From assembly GCF_014333525.1 (NCBI RefSeq), contig NZ_JACSCX010000003.1, positions 784,236 to 848,235 of the forward strand: 64,000 bases of DNA, written 5' to 3'. Position 1 is the first letter of the stretch, and every line of letters begins with the position of its first letter. The notes below the pieces were generated by a model. That model did not search any database, was not told the origin of the DNA, and saw nothing but the letters and a program-made list of their open reading frames with translations. Positions 42,585 to 50,240 of the stretch are shown piece by piece. A program made the position numbers and the translations under genes. The DNA comes from Hymenobacter puniceus. Lineage in GTDB: Bacteria > Bacteroidota > Bacteroidia > Cytophagales > Hymenobacteraceae.

Positions 42585-43544
42585 TTAGACCAGTTCCTGG
42601 TCGTTGGTGAACACGATTTCGGGCAGGATAAAGCCTACGCCCATGCTGAAGTCGGTGAAGAACTTGAGCAGTCGGTCCACGTTTTCCACCTGCACGGCCG
42701 ACTGGTTCTTGACCTTGCGGCGCAGCATGATGGCGTTGCCCACCGGCGTACACCAGATCTTCTCGGTGCTGCGGTGCGAGGGCAGACCCTGCAGCTTGAT
42801 GTTGGTTTTGTTGATGGTCAGATCCAGCGCCCCGCCGCCGGTGTTCTTGCCGTACTTGCGCTCCTGGCCCCGCAGAAACTGGCGCGCCACCGTCGGTGAG
42901 CAGCCCAGGATCATGGGAATCTCCCAGTAGTCCTTGTGGATGCCGTCGGCGAAGGCCTCGAACTGCTCCACCAGCGCCTCCGGGTTGGTCAGCTCCAGCG
43001 CGCCCGTCACAATGGGCGTAGTGCGGCCGGCCTGCACGTGACCGTTGATGATCATTTTCAGGCCGTTGATGGACGTGCCGGCCGGGCCAGCGACGCCGGC
43101 CACCGGGGCTTGGTACACCCCCTGAAAAATCTCGTTGAACTCGATGTCCTGCTTGATCTGCGGAATCAGGTACACTTCCACGTACCAGCGCACGAAGGGC
43201 CAGGCCTTGCGGTCGATTTCCGGGCCGTCCATGAACGCCAGCCAGGTGTCCTCCAGCTCGTCGGGATACTCCTGCGCGTCAACCTTGAGGCGGAACTGGC
43301 GGATTTCCACCGGCTGAAACTCCACCCCGGCCAGCGGCGTGAAGGCCTTCTGGAAGGGCTGCACCACGCGGCTGAAGATGGTTTTGGCCGCGCGCCACAG
43401 CGTGTCATCCGTGTTGATGGGCGTGAACATGCTCTCCGTGGTCGTCGGGGAGCGCAGCAAGCTATAAAGTCGCTGCAGGTTCTGGCCTTGGTTGAGGTAG
43501 TAGGCGCCGAACTGGGCCACTACGGCGGTAATTGCTAAAGCCAT
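42585..43544 (-). CDS. Major capsid protein
   Basis: 319 aa. The arrangement protease, scaffold, capsid identifies it. Visible are an N-terminal arm, QPVEIRQFRLKVDAQEYPDELEDTW, a middle P/A-domain-like segment with YVEVYLIPQIKQDIEFNEIF, and the end segment NAIMLRRKVKNQSAVQVENVDRLL with GVGFILPEIVFTN. That ending (surface loops then a strand) is usual for HK97-fold capsids of Bacteroidota phages. The assignment is by context plus style. Confidence 0.72.
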   Translation of the reverse strand: MALAITAVVAQFGAYYLNQGQNLQRLYSLLRSPTTTESMFTPINTDDTLWRAAKTIFSRVVQPFQKAFTPLAGVEFQPVEIRQFRLKVDAQEYPDELEDTWLAFMDGPEIDRKAWPFVRWYVEVYLIPQIKQDIEFNEIFQGVYQAPVAGVAGPAGTSINGLKMIINGHVQAGRTTPIVTGALELTNPEALVEQFEAFADGIHKDYWEIPMILGCSPTVARQFLRGQERKYGKNTGGGALDLTINKTNIKLQGLPSHRSTEKIWCTPVGNAIMLRRKVKNQSAVQVENVDRLLKFFTDFSMGVGFILPEIVFTNDQELV

Positions 43545-43592
43545 GATTAGGGCTTAAAAAGATGAATAATCAGGTTTGAGGCCAGGGACGGC

Positions 43593-44015
43593 TTAGCCGA
43601 GCATTTCGGCGTGCAGCTGCTCGACCAGCTTCTGCGCCTCCGACTCCGAGGTAGGATCCAGCAAATCGGCAGCGCCGTCCTTGCGCACGGGCGAGGTAGC
43701 GTCGGCGCCGGGCTTCTTGCCCAGCGTGGCCACCTGCTCGCTGAGCTTGGCATTGGCCTCTTGCAGGTCTGATACCTTTTTCTCGGCCTCGGCCTGGGCC
43801 TTCTCGGCTGCGTCGACGCGGCCGGCCTTCTGGGTCAGCTCCTCGAGCGTGGCGCCGGGCACGAGCTGGGCGCCCTTGATGCCGGCAGCATCAAGTTCCT
43901 GGTTGGCGGCATCGACCTGCTCGGCCGTGGCGGATTCGTTGCCCACCAGCGCCAGCATCGAGGCGCCGAGAACAAGCGTGGTAGCGGCAGATTTGCCGAA
44001 AAGTTGGAGTCCCAT
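43593..44015 (-). CDS. Putative capsid scaffolding protein
   Basis: 140 aa. After a short hydrophobic start, a long Ala/Glu/Lys coiled coil (AEKAQAEAEKKVSDLQEANAKLSEQ) and an acidic, flexible C-terminus (DPTSESEAQKLVEQLHAEMLG). Placed exactly between the head protease and the major capsid gene, the usual scaffold position. Confidence 0.65.
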   Translation of the reverse strand: MGLQLFGKSAATTLVLGASMLALVGNESATAEQVDAANQELDAAGIKGAQLVPGATLEELTQKAGRVDAAEKAQAEAEKKVSDLQEANAKLSEQVATLGKKPGADATSPVRKDGAADLLDPTSESEAQKLVEQLHAEMLG

Positions 44016-44051
44016 GGGGCAGTCAAGTGAAGTAAAAAAGTGGTCGTTGAT

Positions 44052-44990
44052 TTAGAGGGAGCGGCTGGCCTGCACCAGCCGCACGCATTCGCCCAGCGCG
44101 TCCTGAAAGGAGCCCAGCGCGTCAATCATGCCGATTTCGCCGGCTTCGCTAGCGAATCCTGCCTTGCCGGCCGCGTAGCCGGATTGAACAAAAAGCTTCT
44201 CGTTGAGGCGGCCGGCGCGATTGGCGCGCACGGCGCTGAGGAAGCCGCCGGCAATGGCCGTGAGGCCCGCCTGCACGGCTTTGTAGTCGCCCTTCGCGGC
44301 CGCGGCGAAGTCGGCATTCTTCTGGCCGCTCTGCGCGGCGTATACCTCGTGGAACTTGACGCCCATCTTCTCCAGCGCCGGCTGCACGTCCATCCAGCTG
44401 GCCATCACGCCGATGCTGCCGATGGTGCACGTCTCGTGGGTGGCAATGATGGTGTCGGCCGCCGAGCCAATCCAGTAGGCGGCCGAGCACATCAGGCCGT
44501 CCTCGCACAAAGCGACGACGGGTTTGCCGGCCGCCTGGCAGGCCTTGATGCCATCCACGACGCTCTGCGTGCCGAATACCTGCCCGCCGGGCGAGTCCAC
44601 GCGCAGCAGCACGGAGCTAATCTCGGTGTCCTTGGCCGTGCGCTGCAGGTCGGCCGCCAGCGACATCAGGCCGCGCGGGCCGCACTCCTGGTCGGCCTTC
44701 ATCAGCGGGCCATTCACCCCCATTACCCGCACCAGAATCCCATCGGCAGTGCCGCCCGTGGCGCTACTACCCGCCTGGGGACGAGCACCGTAGGCAATAA
44801 CGCCCTTACTGGCCACGCGCACGGCGAAGTCCAGCGGGGCCGCGGCAGCGCGCAGTTCGGCCAAGTCCTGGCCGAACTGCAGCGAGGCGTTGCCCATGAG
44901 CAGCGAGGCCAGCACCGGCATGTAGGAATGCAGGTGCTCACGCGAGATGAGCCAGGGGGAAGCAGACAGACGGGAAACTAAGCCAAGCAT
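44052..44990 (-). CDS. Head maturation protease, S49/SppA (ClpP-like) type
   Basis: 312 aa from ATG 44990. A crotonase/ClpP-fold serine peptidase: LLRVDSPGGQVFGTQSVVDGI, the catalytic Ser in LCEDGLMCSAAYWIGSAAD, CTIGSIGVMASW and the Lys-region VYAAQSGQKNADF, as in SppA-type enzymes with a Ser-Lys dyad. It is the first gene of the capsid operon and probably removes the scaffold. The open reading upstream to 45239 crosses the promoter and terminator and is not used. Confidence 0.85.
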   Translation of the reverse strand: MLGLVSRLSASPWLISREHLHSYMPVLASLLMGNASLQFGQDLAELRAAAAPLDFAVRVASKGVIAYGARPQAGSSATGGTADGILVRVMGVNGPLMKADQECGPRGLMSLAADLQRTAKDTEISSVLLRVDSPGGQVFGTQSVVDGIKACQAAGKPVVALCEDGLMCSAAYWIGSAADTIIATHETCTIGSIGVMASWMDVQPALEKMGVKFHEVYAAQSGQKNADFAAAAKGDYKAVQAGLTAIAGGFLSAVRANRAGRLNEKLFVQSGYAAGKAGFASEAGEIGMIDALGSFQDALGECVRLVQASRSL

Positions 44991-45010
44991 CGATTCAGGG
45001 TTGAAGTGGT

Positions 45011-45046
45011 GCAAAGCTGCCGGCCGCCGGGCCGGGCAAAAAGGAC
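45011..45046 (-). promoter_or_regulatory. Phage operon promoter motif, copy 4 (capsid operon)
   Basis: GTCC, 21 bases, GGCAGCTTTGC on the minus strand, 20 bases before the protease ATG. Its upstream GTGTCC touches the T-run of the preceding operon's terminator. Confidence 0.7.
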
Positions 45047-45052
45047 ACAAAA

Positions 45053-45081
45053 AAGCCCTCGACCTGCTTGGTTGAGGGCTT
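45053..45081 (-). terminator. Terminator of the spike operon
   Basis: AAGCCCTC and GAGGGCTT pair, extended by a weaker inner stem, with six T on the minus strand; 20 bases after the 45101 gene stop. Confidence 0.75.
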
Positions 45082-45100
45082 CTGGCAACTGCCTGTAGAA

Positions 45101-45646
45101 TTAGCGGAGCGCGTAGTTTTCTGCCCCGGCCCGCATGGTCCAGGCGCACTGGGCGTAAAACATATAGCCACCGGCCCACAGCTCCGCATAAGCGGGTGCC
45201 TGCTGCAGCGTGAATACCAGCCCCCCATTCACCAGCCACTCCACGCGGTCTGGATGAATATCAATGCGCAGCAGATCCGAGGGGTTCCAGCCGCCGGTCG
45301 GGTAGCCACTGCCGCTGCCTTCCACAAACACCTGCCAGGTAGCGGCGGAATCGACGTAAAAGCCGTAGCGGATGTTGGCAAACGCGGCGTAGCTGTCGTT
45401 GTACCAGCCGGCAATGCCGTAGTCGAAGATGCTGTTGTGCTGCATTTCCAGGCTGGCCCGGCCCGGTAGCGCTGCTTTTTTCGTGTCGAGGGCGTAGGCA
45501 TACTGGCCGGTGGCCGTGATGGTGCCGGCTGCCTGCGTGACGGCCGACAGGTCGCGGTAGGTTACAAACTCCAGCAGCGGCCCGCCCCCGGCTGGCGGTG
45601 GGTAGAAGGCATTGCGGCTGGCCTGCAGGAACTGAAGCTTAGGCAT
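45101..45646 (-). CDS. Putative tail fibre/receptor-binding domain protein
   Basis: 181 aa, beta-rich with aromatic residues (YGFYVDSAATWQVFVEGSGSGY, RIDIHPDRVEWLVNGGLVFTL). The strand pattern, with D-R-V-E-W before NGGLVFT, looks like a concanavalin-like jellyroll as used for carbohydrate binding. The start overlaps the 744-aa spike gene by 8 bases, so it is probably a fibre tip or spike partner. Confidence 0.55.
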   Translation of the reverse strand: MPKLQFLQASRNAFYPPPAGGGPLLEFVTYRDLSAVTQAAGTITATGQYAYALDTKKAALPGRASLEMQHNSIFDYGIAGWYNDSYAAFANIRYGFYVDSAATWQVFVEGSGSGYPTGGWNPSDLLRIDIHPDRVEWLVNGGLVFTLQQAPAYAELWAGGYMFYAQCAWTMRAGAENYALR

Positions 45647-47873
45647 AAGTCAGAATCACGTTGGAAGCGTTGGCGGCCGTAACCGGATTGGTTTTCACCA
45701 GCAGCGCCACGCCAGCAGCGTACTGCGCGTCGCCGGGCGGGGGCAGCGCGGCCTGCGCCTCAGCCAGCGTATTTAGGTCCGCCGTGCCGGTCCAGATGCC
45801 GCCGCTGAAGGTGGCCACCTGGTAGGCAACGCTGGCCGCGTTGTCGTCGAGCAGCATAGAGAGCAGCGTAAGGTGGTTGGTGAGGCGGATGCGCCGTACG
45901 CGCAGGCCGCTGGTGCTGCCGATGTGCAGCTCAGTCGGCCCGCTGGCACTGCCGGCGTTTTCGTCGATGACGGTCAGCTGGCCGGAAATAGCGCCCGTCA
46001 CCTGACCACCGTTGCGCAGAATGACCGTACCGGCCGTACCGCCGACGCTTTTGAGGGTGGCATTGTCCAGAATCAGTGTGCCGCCAGTCAGGTAGGCACC
46101 CGGTGCCCCGGTGCTGGTGTTGTCATACACGCCATTGGCCAGCGTCACCTCGCCGCCATCCATGTACACCACCTCTGACAAAGCAAATCCCTGGCCGGTG
46201 AGCAGGCTGCCGCCCTCAAGGCGAATCTTGGCGGTGCCGGAGCATTCTACCACCCGGTGGTAGCCCTGCTCGATGACCGAATCGGATTTGACAAACGCCC
46301 GGGCCGCGCCGGTCAGCACAAAGCCCTTGCTGCCACCGATGCGCACCGGGCCGGCCACGTGGCGGAAGGTAGCCGTGCCACTGAGTTGCGCTACAATGTC
46401 GCTCGGTGAGTCCCCGCGCAGCAGGCCGGCATGCGTAAGCCGGCCGGCGGATTGCAGCACGGCCGTTCCGCCGTGGGGGAAAAGTGCTTTCTCGACTACG
46501 ATATCCGAGCCGGCACCAGTGACGGAAATAGCGCCCCCTCCGTAGCGGCCCTCCTGCGAGTTGCCCACCACTTTGCAGGTAATCACGTTCTGGCCGGCGT
46601 CGGTGAGCAGGTTCCAGTTTACCATCAGGCCACCGGTGGCGTAGGTCACGCCGCCTTTGAGCGTCAGCACCGCCTGATACGTGCCCAGCGCCTCCACCGT
46701 GTCGCCATAATCCGCCTGCGCGTTGGCCTCGTCGACGCTGGAAAAAAACAACGGCTCTGCCTGCGGCCGCACCAGCCGCGCCTGCGACGTCACGGCAGCA
46801 ATTGCCTGCTCAATGCTAGCCAGGAAGCCAGCTTCGAGCTTATCCGGCACCACAGCGCCATTACGAATGGTAGGCAGCAGCAGCTCATTCACTACCTGCA
46901 GGAAGAATTCGCCGTTGTCGTTGTCGAACACGGCACCGACCGAAGCCGCCGTTACGTCAGCGCCACCCGGGCCGGGACCACCACCGACCGGCTCCCACGC
47001 GTTGGCGGGCAGCGCGGGGTTGGCAGCATACTCGGCCTCCGACGTAAACGAGTAGCACACCTCCAGCTTGGCCACCGGCTCGCTGTTCGCATCCTGCCAC
47101 TGCAGCGCCAGCATGGCCGGCCGGGCAGCCTGCGCCTTACCGAAGCCGAGCATGGTGCGCTGCACGCCCTGCTCCTGGTTCTGGCTGGCCAGCTGAATGA
47201 TGAAGCGGTCCAGCACGGTACCCGCATCCGTGTTGGCCCGGTGCGTGTCAAGCGTCAGCGGGGCCAGCGGCAGGTAGTTCGGATCGTCCGTGGGATGGCC
47301 GGTCGGCACCGGGTTCAGTATGCCGGCACCGGGCCGCGGCAGGGCGCGGCGCACTTCCAGCGGAATGGTCTGGCCGTTGGGGAACGTGTGCTGCACCGCG
47401 TCGCCGGCCTCATACGGATAGTCCTCCAGCTGCAGCACCGGCAGGAACTCGGGCCGCTCATTGGGGTCGCCCACCGGCAGCCAGCGCACGCGCACGCGCA
47501 GGCTGCTTTTCACGCTCACGTACGCCCACAGCGGGCCGGTGGAATCCTTGCGCAGTACGAACTCGGCCTCGCCGGCCTCAACCCCCGTGGCGGCCGAGCC
47601 GGCGTCGGTGGCGTTGGCTACCCGGGCCGACTGCCCCACGACCGTCGTGCGCTGGTCGACCGTGGCCAGCTCATCGAGGTTGGAAAGCAGCAGCGGCTGG
47701 CCCAGCTTGCTCCAAAGCAGCAGCAGGCTGGCCACGTCGCGGGCCTGCTCCCGAAAGTCAGCCTCAGCGATGTCGAAGAAGTCGTTGTCGGCGAAGCGCT
47801 CCTGGTACTTCTGCTGAAAAATAGTTGGCGTGAGCAGCTGCGGGGGCGGCGGCGGGATAGGGGGAAGAGCCAT
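45639..47873 (-). CDS. Large tail spike/fibre protein with beta-helix repeats
   Basis: 744 aa. A Pro-rich start (MALPPIPPPPPQLLTPTIF), an N-terminal assembly region to about 330, a collagen-like GGGPGPGG turn near 310, and from about 410 to 700 a series of short strands with Gly turns and asparagine ladders (GGGAISVTGAGSDIVVE, GGTLILDNATLKSVGGTAG) typical of a right-handed beta-helix. This is the main host-recognition candidate. Start and stop overlap neighbours on both sides. Confidence 0.65.
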   Translation of the reverse strand: MALPPIPPPPPQLLTPTIFQQKYQERFADNDFFDIAEADFREQARDVASLLLLWSKLGQPLLLSNLDELATVDQRTTVVGQSARVANATDAGSAATGVEAGEAEFVLRKDSTGPLWAYVSVKSSLRVRVRWLPVGDPNERPEFLPVLQLEDYPYEAGDAVQHTFPNGQTIPLEVRRALPRPGAGILNPVPTGHPTDDPNYLPLAPLTLDTHRANTDAGTVLDRFIIQLASQNQEQGVQRTMLGFGKAQAARPAMLALQWQDANSEPVAKLEVCYSFTSEAEYAANPALPANAWEPVGGGPGPGGADVTAASVGAVFDNDNGEFFLQVVNELLLPTIRNGAVVPDKLEAGFLASIEQAIAAVTSQARLVRPQAEPLFFSSVDEANAQADYGDTVEALGTYQAVLTLKGGVTYATGGLMVNWNLLTDAGQNVITCKVVGNSQEGRYGGGAISVTGAGSDIVVEKALFPHGGTAVLQSAGRLTHAGLLRGDSPSDIVAQLSGTATFRHVAGPVRIGGSKGFVLTGAARAFVKSDSVIEQGYHRVVECSGTAKIRLEGGSLLTGQGFALSEVVYMDGGEVTLANGVYDNTSTGAPGAYLTGGTLILDNATLKSVGGTAGTVILRNGGQVTGAISGQLTVIDENAGSASGPTELHIGSTSGLRVRRIRLTNHLTLLSMLLDDNAASVAYQVATFSGGIWTGTADLNTLAEAQAALPPPGDAQYAAGVALLVKTNPVTAANASNVILTYA

Positions 47874-48571
47874 TAGATAATCTGGTAAGAGAGTTGGAAG
47901 CCCGAGCGCAGCACCACGGTGCGGCCGGCCGGCACGGTGGCCAGCAGGCGCCCCTCGGCCGAGCGCAGCTCCACGCTGCCTCCGGCGCCGGGCTGCAGCA
48001 CCAGGCCGCCGCCTTCCAGGCCCCGACCCGACACGGTCCAGGTGCCGGTGTAAGGCCGGGCGCGGCGCACGGTCTGCCCCAGCAGCTGCCAGTCGTAGTT
48101 GTTGCGGGCCGTTTGCGAGCCGGCCGAATACACGTCCTGAAAGGTGAGCGGCTCGGTGGGCGTGCCCACCAGCTGCACCTGCCCGTTCAGGTCGCGGTAG
48201 AGCGCCACGAAGCGGCCACCCTCCATCGTTTCCAGGCCCGCGGCCAACGCGGCCGTGTGGCGCGGCAGCACGCCCTTTAGTTTCTGGCCAAACAACTCGC
48301 CGTGACGGCCGAGCGGCTTGCGGGGCTGCTCGTAGCTGACGGTGCCTCGGGTGCTCACCAGCTGGTACCAGACGGCGCCCGGCACCAGGTCGAGCTGCGC
48401 CAGGGGGAGCTCGCCGGCCAGGGGCCAGGAGCGGAAGCTACTGGCTGGTGTGTACCAGCAGGCCTCTACCCCGCCCAGGTTGTCGAGGCCCTGCTCCTTT
48501 TCCAGGTTGCGCAGGCCAAACGGGTCGTAGCCGGCAGCCAGGTCTGCGGCAGATGCTTGCTCGACTGCCAT
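47873..48571 (-). CDS. Spike operon protein, unknown
   Basis: 232 aa. Strand-rich with FVALYRDLNGQVQLVGTPTEPLTF, VYSAGSQTARNNYDWQLLGQTVRR and GGSVELRSAEGRLLATVPAGR. It shares one base with the large spike gene and starts 3 bases after the upstream gene. A baseplate or fibre connector is plausible. Confidence 0.55.
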   Translation of the reverse strand: MAVEQASAADLAAGYDPFGLRNLEKEQGLDNLGGVEACWYTPASSFRSWPLAGELPLAQLDLVPGAVWYQLVSTRGTVSYEQPRKPLGRHGELFGQKLKGVLPRHTAALAAGLETMEGGRFVALYRDLNGQVQLVGTPTEPLTFQDVYSAGSQTARNNYDWQLLGQTVRRARPYTGTWTVSGRGLEGGGLVLQPGAGGSVELRSAEGRLLATVPAGRTVVLRSGFQLSYQII

Positions 48572-48574
48572 GCG

Positions 48575-49189
48575 CTACACAGAAGAGCCGCCCGACTCAC
48601 GCATAAGTTGCTGACGCAGAGAGCGTACCTCAGCGTAGCGGGACAAACCGACCGAATCGTGGGACAATTCAGCTGTTTTACGAGACAAATCAGCCGTTTT
48701 CTGGGACAGATTTACTACCGATTTTCCGCGTTTCTTTTTCAGCGCCGGCAGGTTCACGTTGCGCTGCACGGCCTTGCGCAGCGTCTCGTACTGGATGTCT
48801 TCCTCGCGCAGGTCGTAGCCGGCCATGAAGTCGGTGATGACGGCCTTGAAGGTGGTGTGGCGGTTGACGCACTTGCGCACCCAGGTGTAGAGTTCTTCCT
48901 TGAGCAACTCGTCGACGTGGTCGTTGAACTGGAAGATGGTGTAGTCCGTGAGCTCGGTCAGCCCGTACTGGTGCACGGGGAAGTTGCGCAGGTCCAGCCG
49001 TAGCACGCTGGTGCAATCCTCGCGCGTGCCGGCGTGGTGCAGCTTGCCCTTGATCTGGCGCCGCATCAAGTGAAACAGCATGCGGCCGTACTGGCCCGTG
49101 TTGCTGAGCACGTAGGGGCCGACGCCCAAATGCACGTCCAGGTACTTGCGCACGTGCGGTTTGACGGGAAAATCGAGGGTTTTCAGCAT
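48575..49189 (-). CDS. First gene of the spike operon, with four LS heptads
   Basis: 204 aa. Residues 1-150 form a helical basic domain (PHVRKYLDVHLGVGPYVLSN, CTSVLRLDLRNFPVHQYGL, EELYTWVRKCVNRHTTF). Near 160-190 follow four consecutive heptads of the form [NDEG]LS[QRH][KD/Y]xx, each coded by a 21-bp unit, then a short helix. The N-terminal region resembles DNA-associated phage proteins more than fibres, so a replication or regulatory role is possible. I do not recognise the family. Confidence 0.55.
   Translation of the reverse strand: MLKTLDFPVKPHVRKYLDVHLGVGPYVLSNTGQYGRMLFHLMRRQIKGKLHHAGTREDCTSVLRLDLRNFPVHQYGLTELTDYTIFQFNDHVDELLKEELYTWVRKCVNRHTTFKAVITDFMAGYDLREEDIQYETLRKAVQRNVNLPALKKKRGKSVVNLSQKTADLSRKTAELSHDSVGLSRYAEVRSLRQQLMRESGGSSV
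48642..48708. repeat. Four 21-bp phased repeats inside the 48575 gene
   Basis: GACA on the plus strand recurs at 48642, 48663, 48684 and 48705, exactly 21 bases apart, within GGGACAAA-type boxes and similar AT-rich flanks. On the minus strand the repeat is TTGTCCC-like. It encodes the heptads but is also iteron-like. Confidence 0.7.
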
Positions 49190-49207
49190 GTATAAAACGG
49201 ATATAGT

Positions 49208-49243
49208 GCAAACCTATTGGCTGGCAGGGCGTGGCTAAAGGAC
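49208..49243 (-). promoter_or_regulatory. Phage operon promoter motif, copy 5 (spike operon)
   Basis: GTCC, 21 bases, AATAGGTTTGC on the minus strand, 18 bases before the ATG at 49189. TAGGTTTG is a perfect TAnnTTTG box, supporting the view that the shared right block is a -7 element. Confidence 0.65.
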
Positions 49244-49432
49244 TGCAGCCCCCGCGCTAGGGTCGGCCCGCAGCAGCAGGAAAGAATAGCCATCAGCAAG
49301 GAAGTTAAGCAGTGTTCGCAGGCAAACAAGATAGCCAAAATCCAACGCTACACCAAAGTTTCAATTCCATATAAACTCCTGATTTTTTGACCACTAACCG
49401 CACTATTATCAACTAACGATTCACTATTTCAC

Positions 49433-49846
49433 TCAGAGCCGAAAGTGCGCCGTCAGGTTCAGCGCCTTCTGGTTGAGCTTGCCGTAGAGGCAGTTGAAGG
49501 CGGACTCGTAGCTGCTCTCAGCCGCGAACAGGGTGCCTTCTACCAGAAGGGCGTTGAGCTGCAGCAGCTCGTCGAACTCCACGCGCCACTGGCGGGGCTT
49601 GAGGTGCCGCTCGCGGGTGCGGGGCCACTCCCCTGCCAGCAGCTTTGCCAGGCGCTCATGCACGCGCAGCGTGACCCGGATGCTCATCGTTTCGGCCAGG
49701 TACAATGGCCGGTGGCCACTGAGCCAGGTCAGGTGCCGGTGGTAGAGGCCCAGCGCATCGTGCAGGGCCCGGGCCTCGTCGCGGTGCAGCGGCAGCTTCT
49801 GGTCGAGCGCGCGCAGGTTCATACCGGAATAGGTCGCAGAGTTCAT
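49433..49846 (-). CDS. Early-region protein, unknown
   Basis: 137 aa, helical, rich in Leu, Arg and His (RDEARALHDALGLYHRHLTWLSGHRPLYL, LKPRQWRVEFDELLQLNALLVEG). No family recognised. It ends the early gene series; a 240-bp gap with the spike promoter follows. Confidence 0.5.
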   Translation of the reverse strand: MNSATYSGMNLRALDQKLPLHRDEARALHDALGLYHRHLTWLSGHRPLYLAETMSIRVTLRVHERLAKLLAGEWPRTRERHLKPRQWRVEFDELLQLNALLVEGTLFAAESSYESAFNCLYGKLNQKALNLTAHFRL

Positions 49847-49870
49847 CGCAGGTGCATTCTACCAGGCTCC

Positions 49871-50173
49871 TTACACCAGGCGCACACCCTTCGACACCCA
49901 CACTTCCAGCCGGGCGCCGGTCTGGTTGTCGTAAACAATCATTTCCTTGATGGGCGACGGCCACACTTTTTCGAGCACCCGGCTGCGAAAGCCCCGGATG
50001 CCGTAGCGGCGCGCATCGTCGACCTGGTAGCGGCCGCTGGTGTCGTAGGAATGAAACGTTTTCTTGTACCCGTTCTCCCACACCACCCAGGCGCGGGTCA
50101 GGGCCGTGGCCGGCCAGCTGGTGGCGGCCACGGGCGTTGAGGAACTGGCAGTGTTAGCGGAGTTGGCAAGCAT
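49871..50173 (-). CDS. Early-region protein, unknown
   Basis: 100 aa. Ala/Ser/Thr-rich start, then a compact beta domain (AWVVWENGYKKTFHSYDTSG, IKEMIVYDNQTGARLEVWV). Unrecognised. It lies 67 bases after the putative replication protein. Confidence 0.5.
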   Translation of the reverse strand: MLANSANTASSSTPVAATSWPATALTRAWVVWENGYKKTFHSYDTSGRYQVDDARRYGIRGFRSRVLEKVWPSPIKEMIVYDNQTGARLEVWVSKGVRLV

Positions 50174-50240
50174 GGGCTGAACGTGAAACGTGAGAGAAAA
50201 TGGGGAAGTAAGCGCGAATCAAAAGCGGCCAAGCAGCGGG

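Noticed and set aside
46431..47876. A 481-codon plus-strand ORF opposite the spike gene
   Set aside because: Antisense shadow with Arg/His/Gly-rich composition; the minus-strand reading has coherent beta-helix repeats and coupled neighbours.
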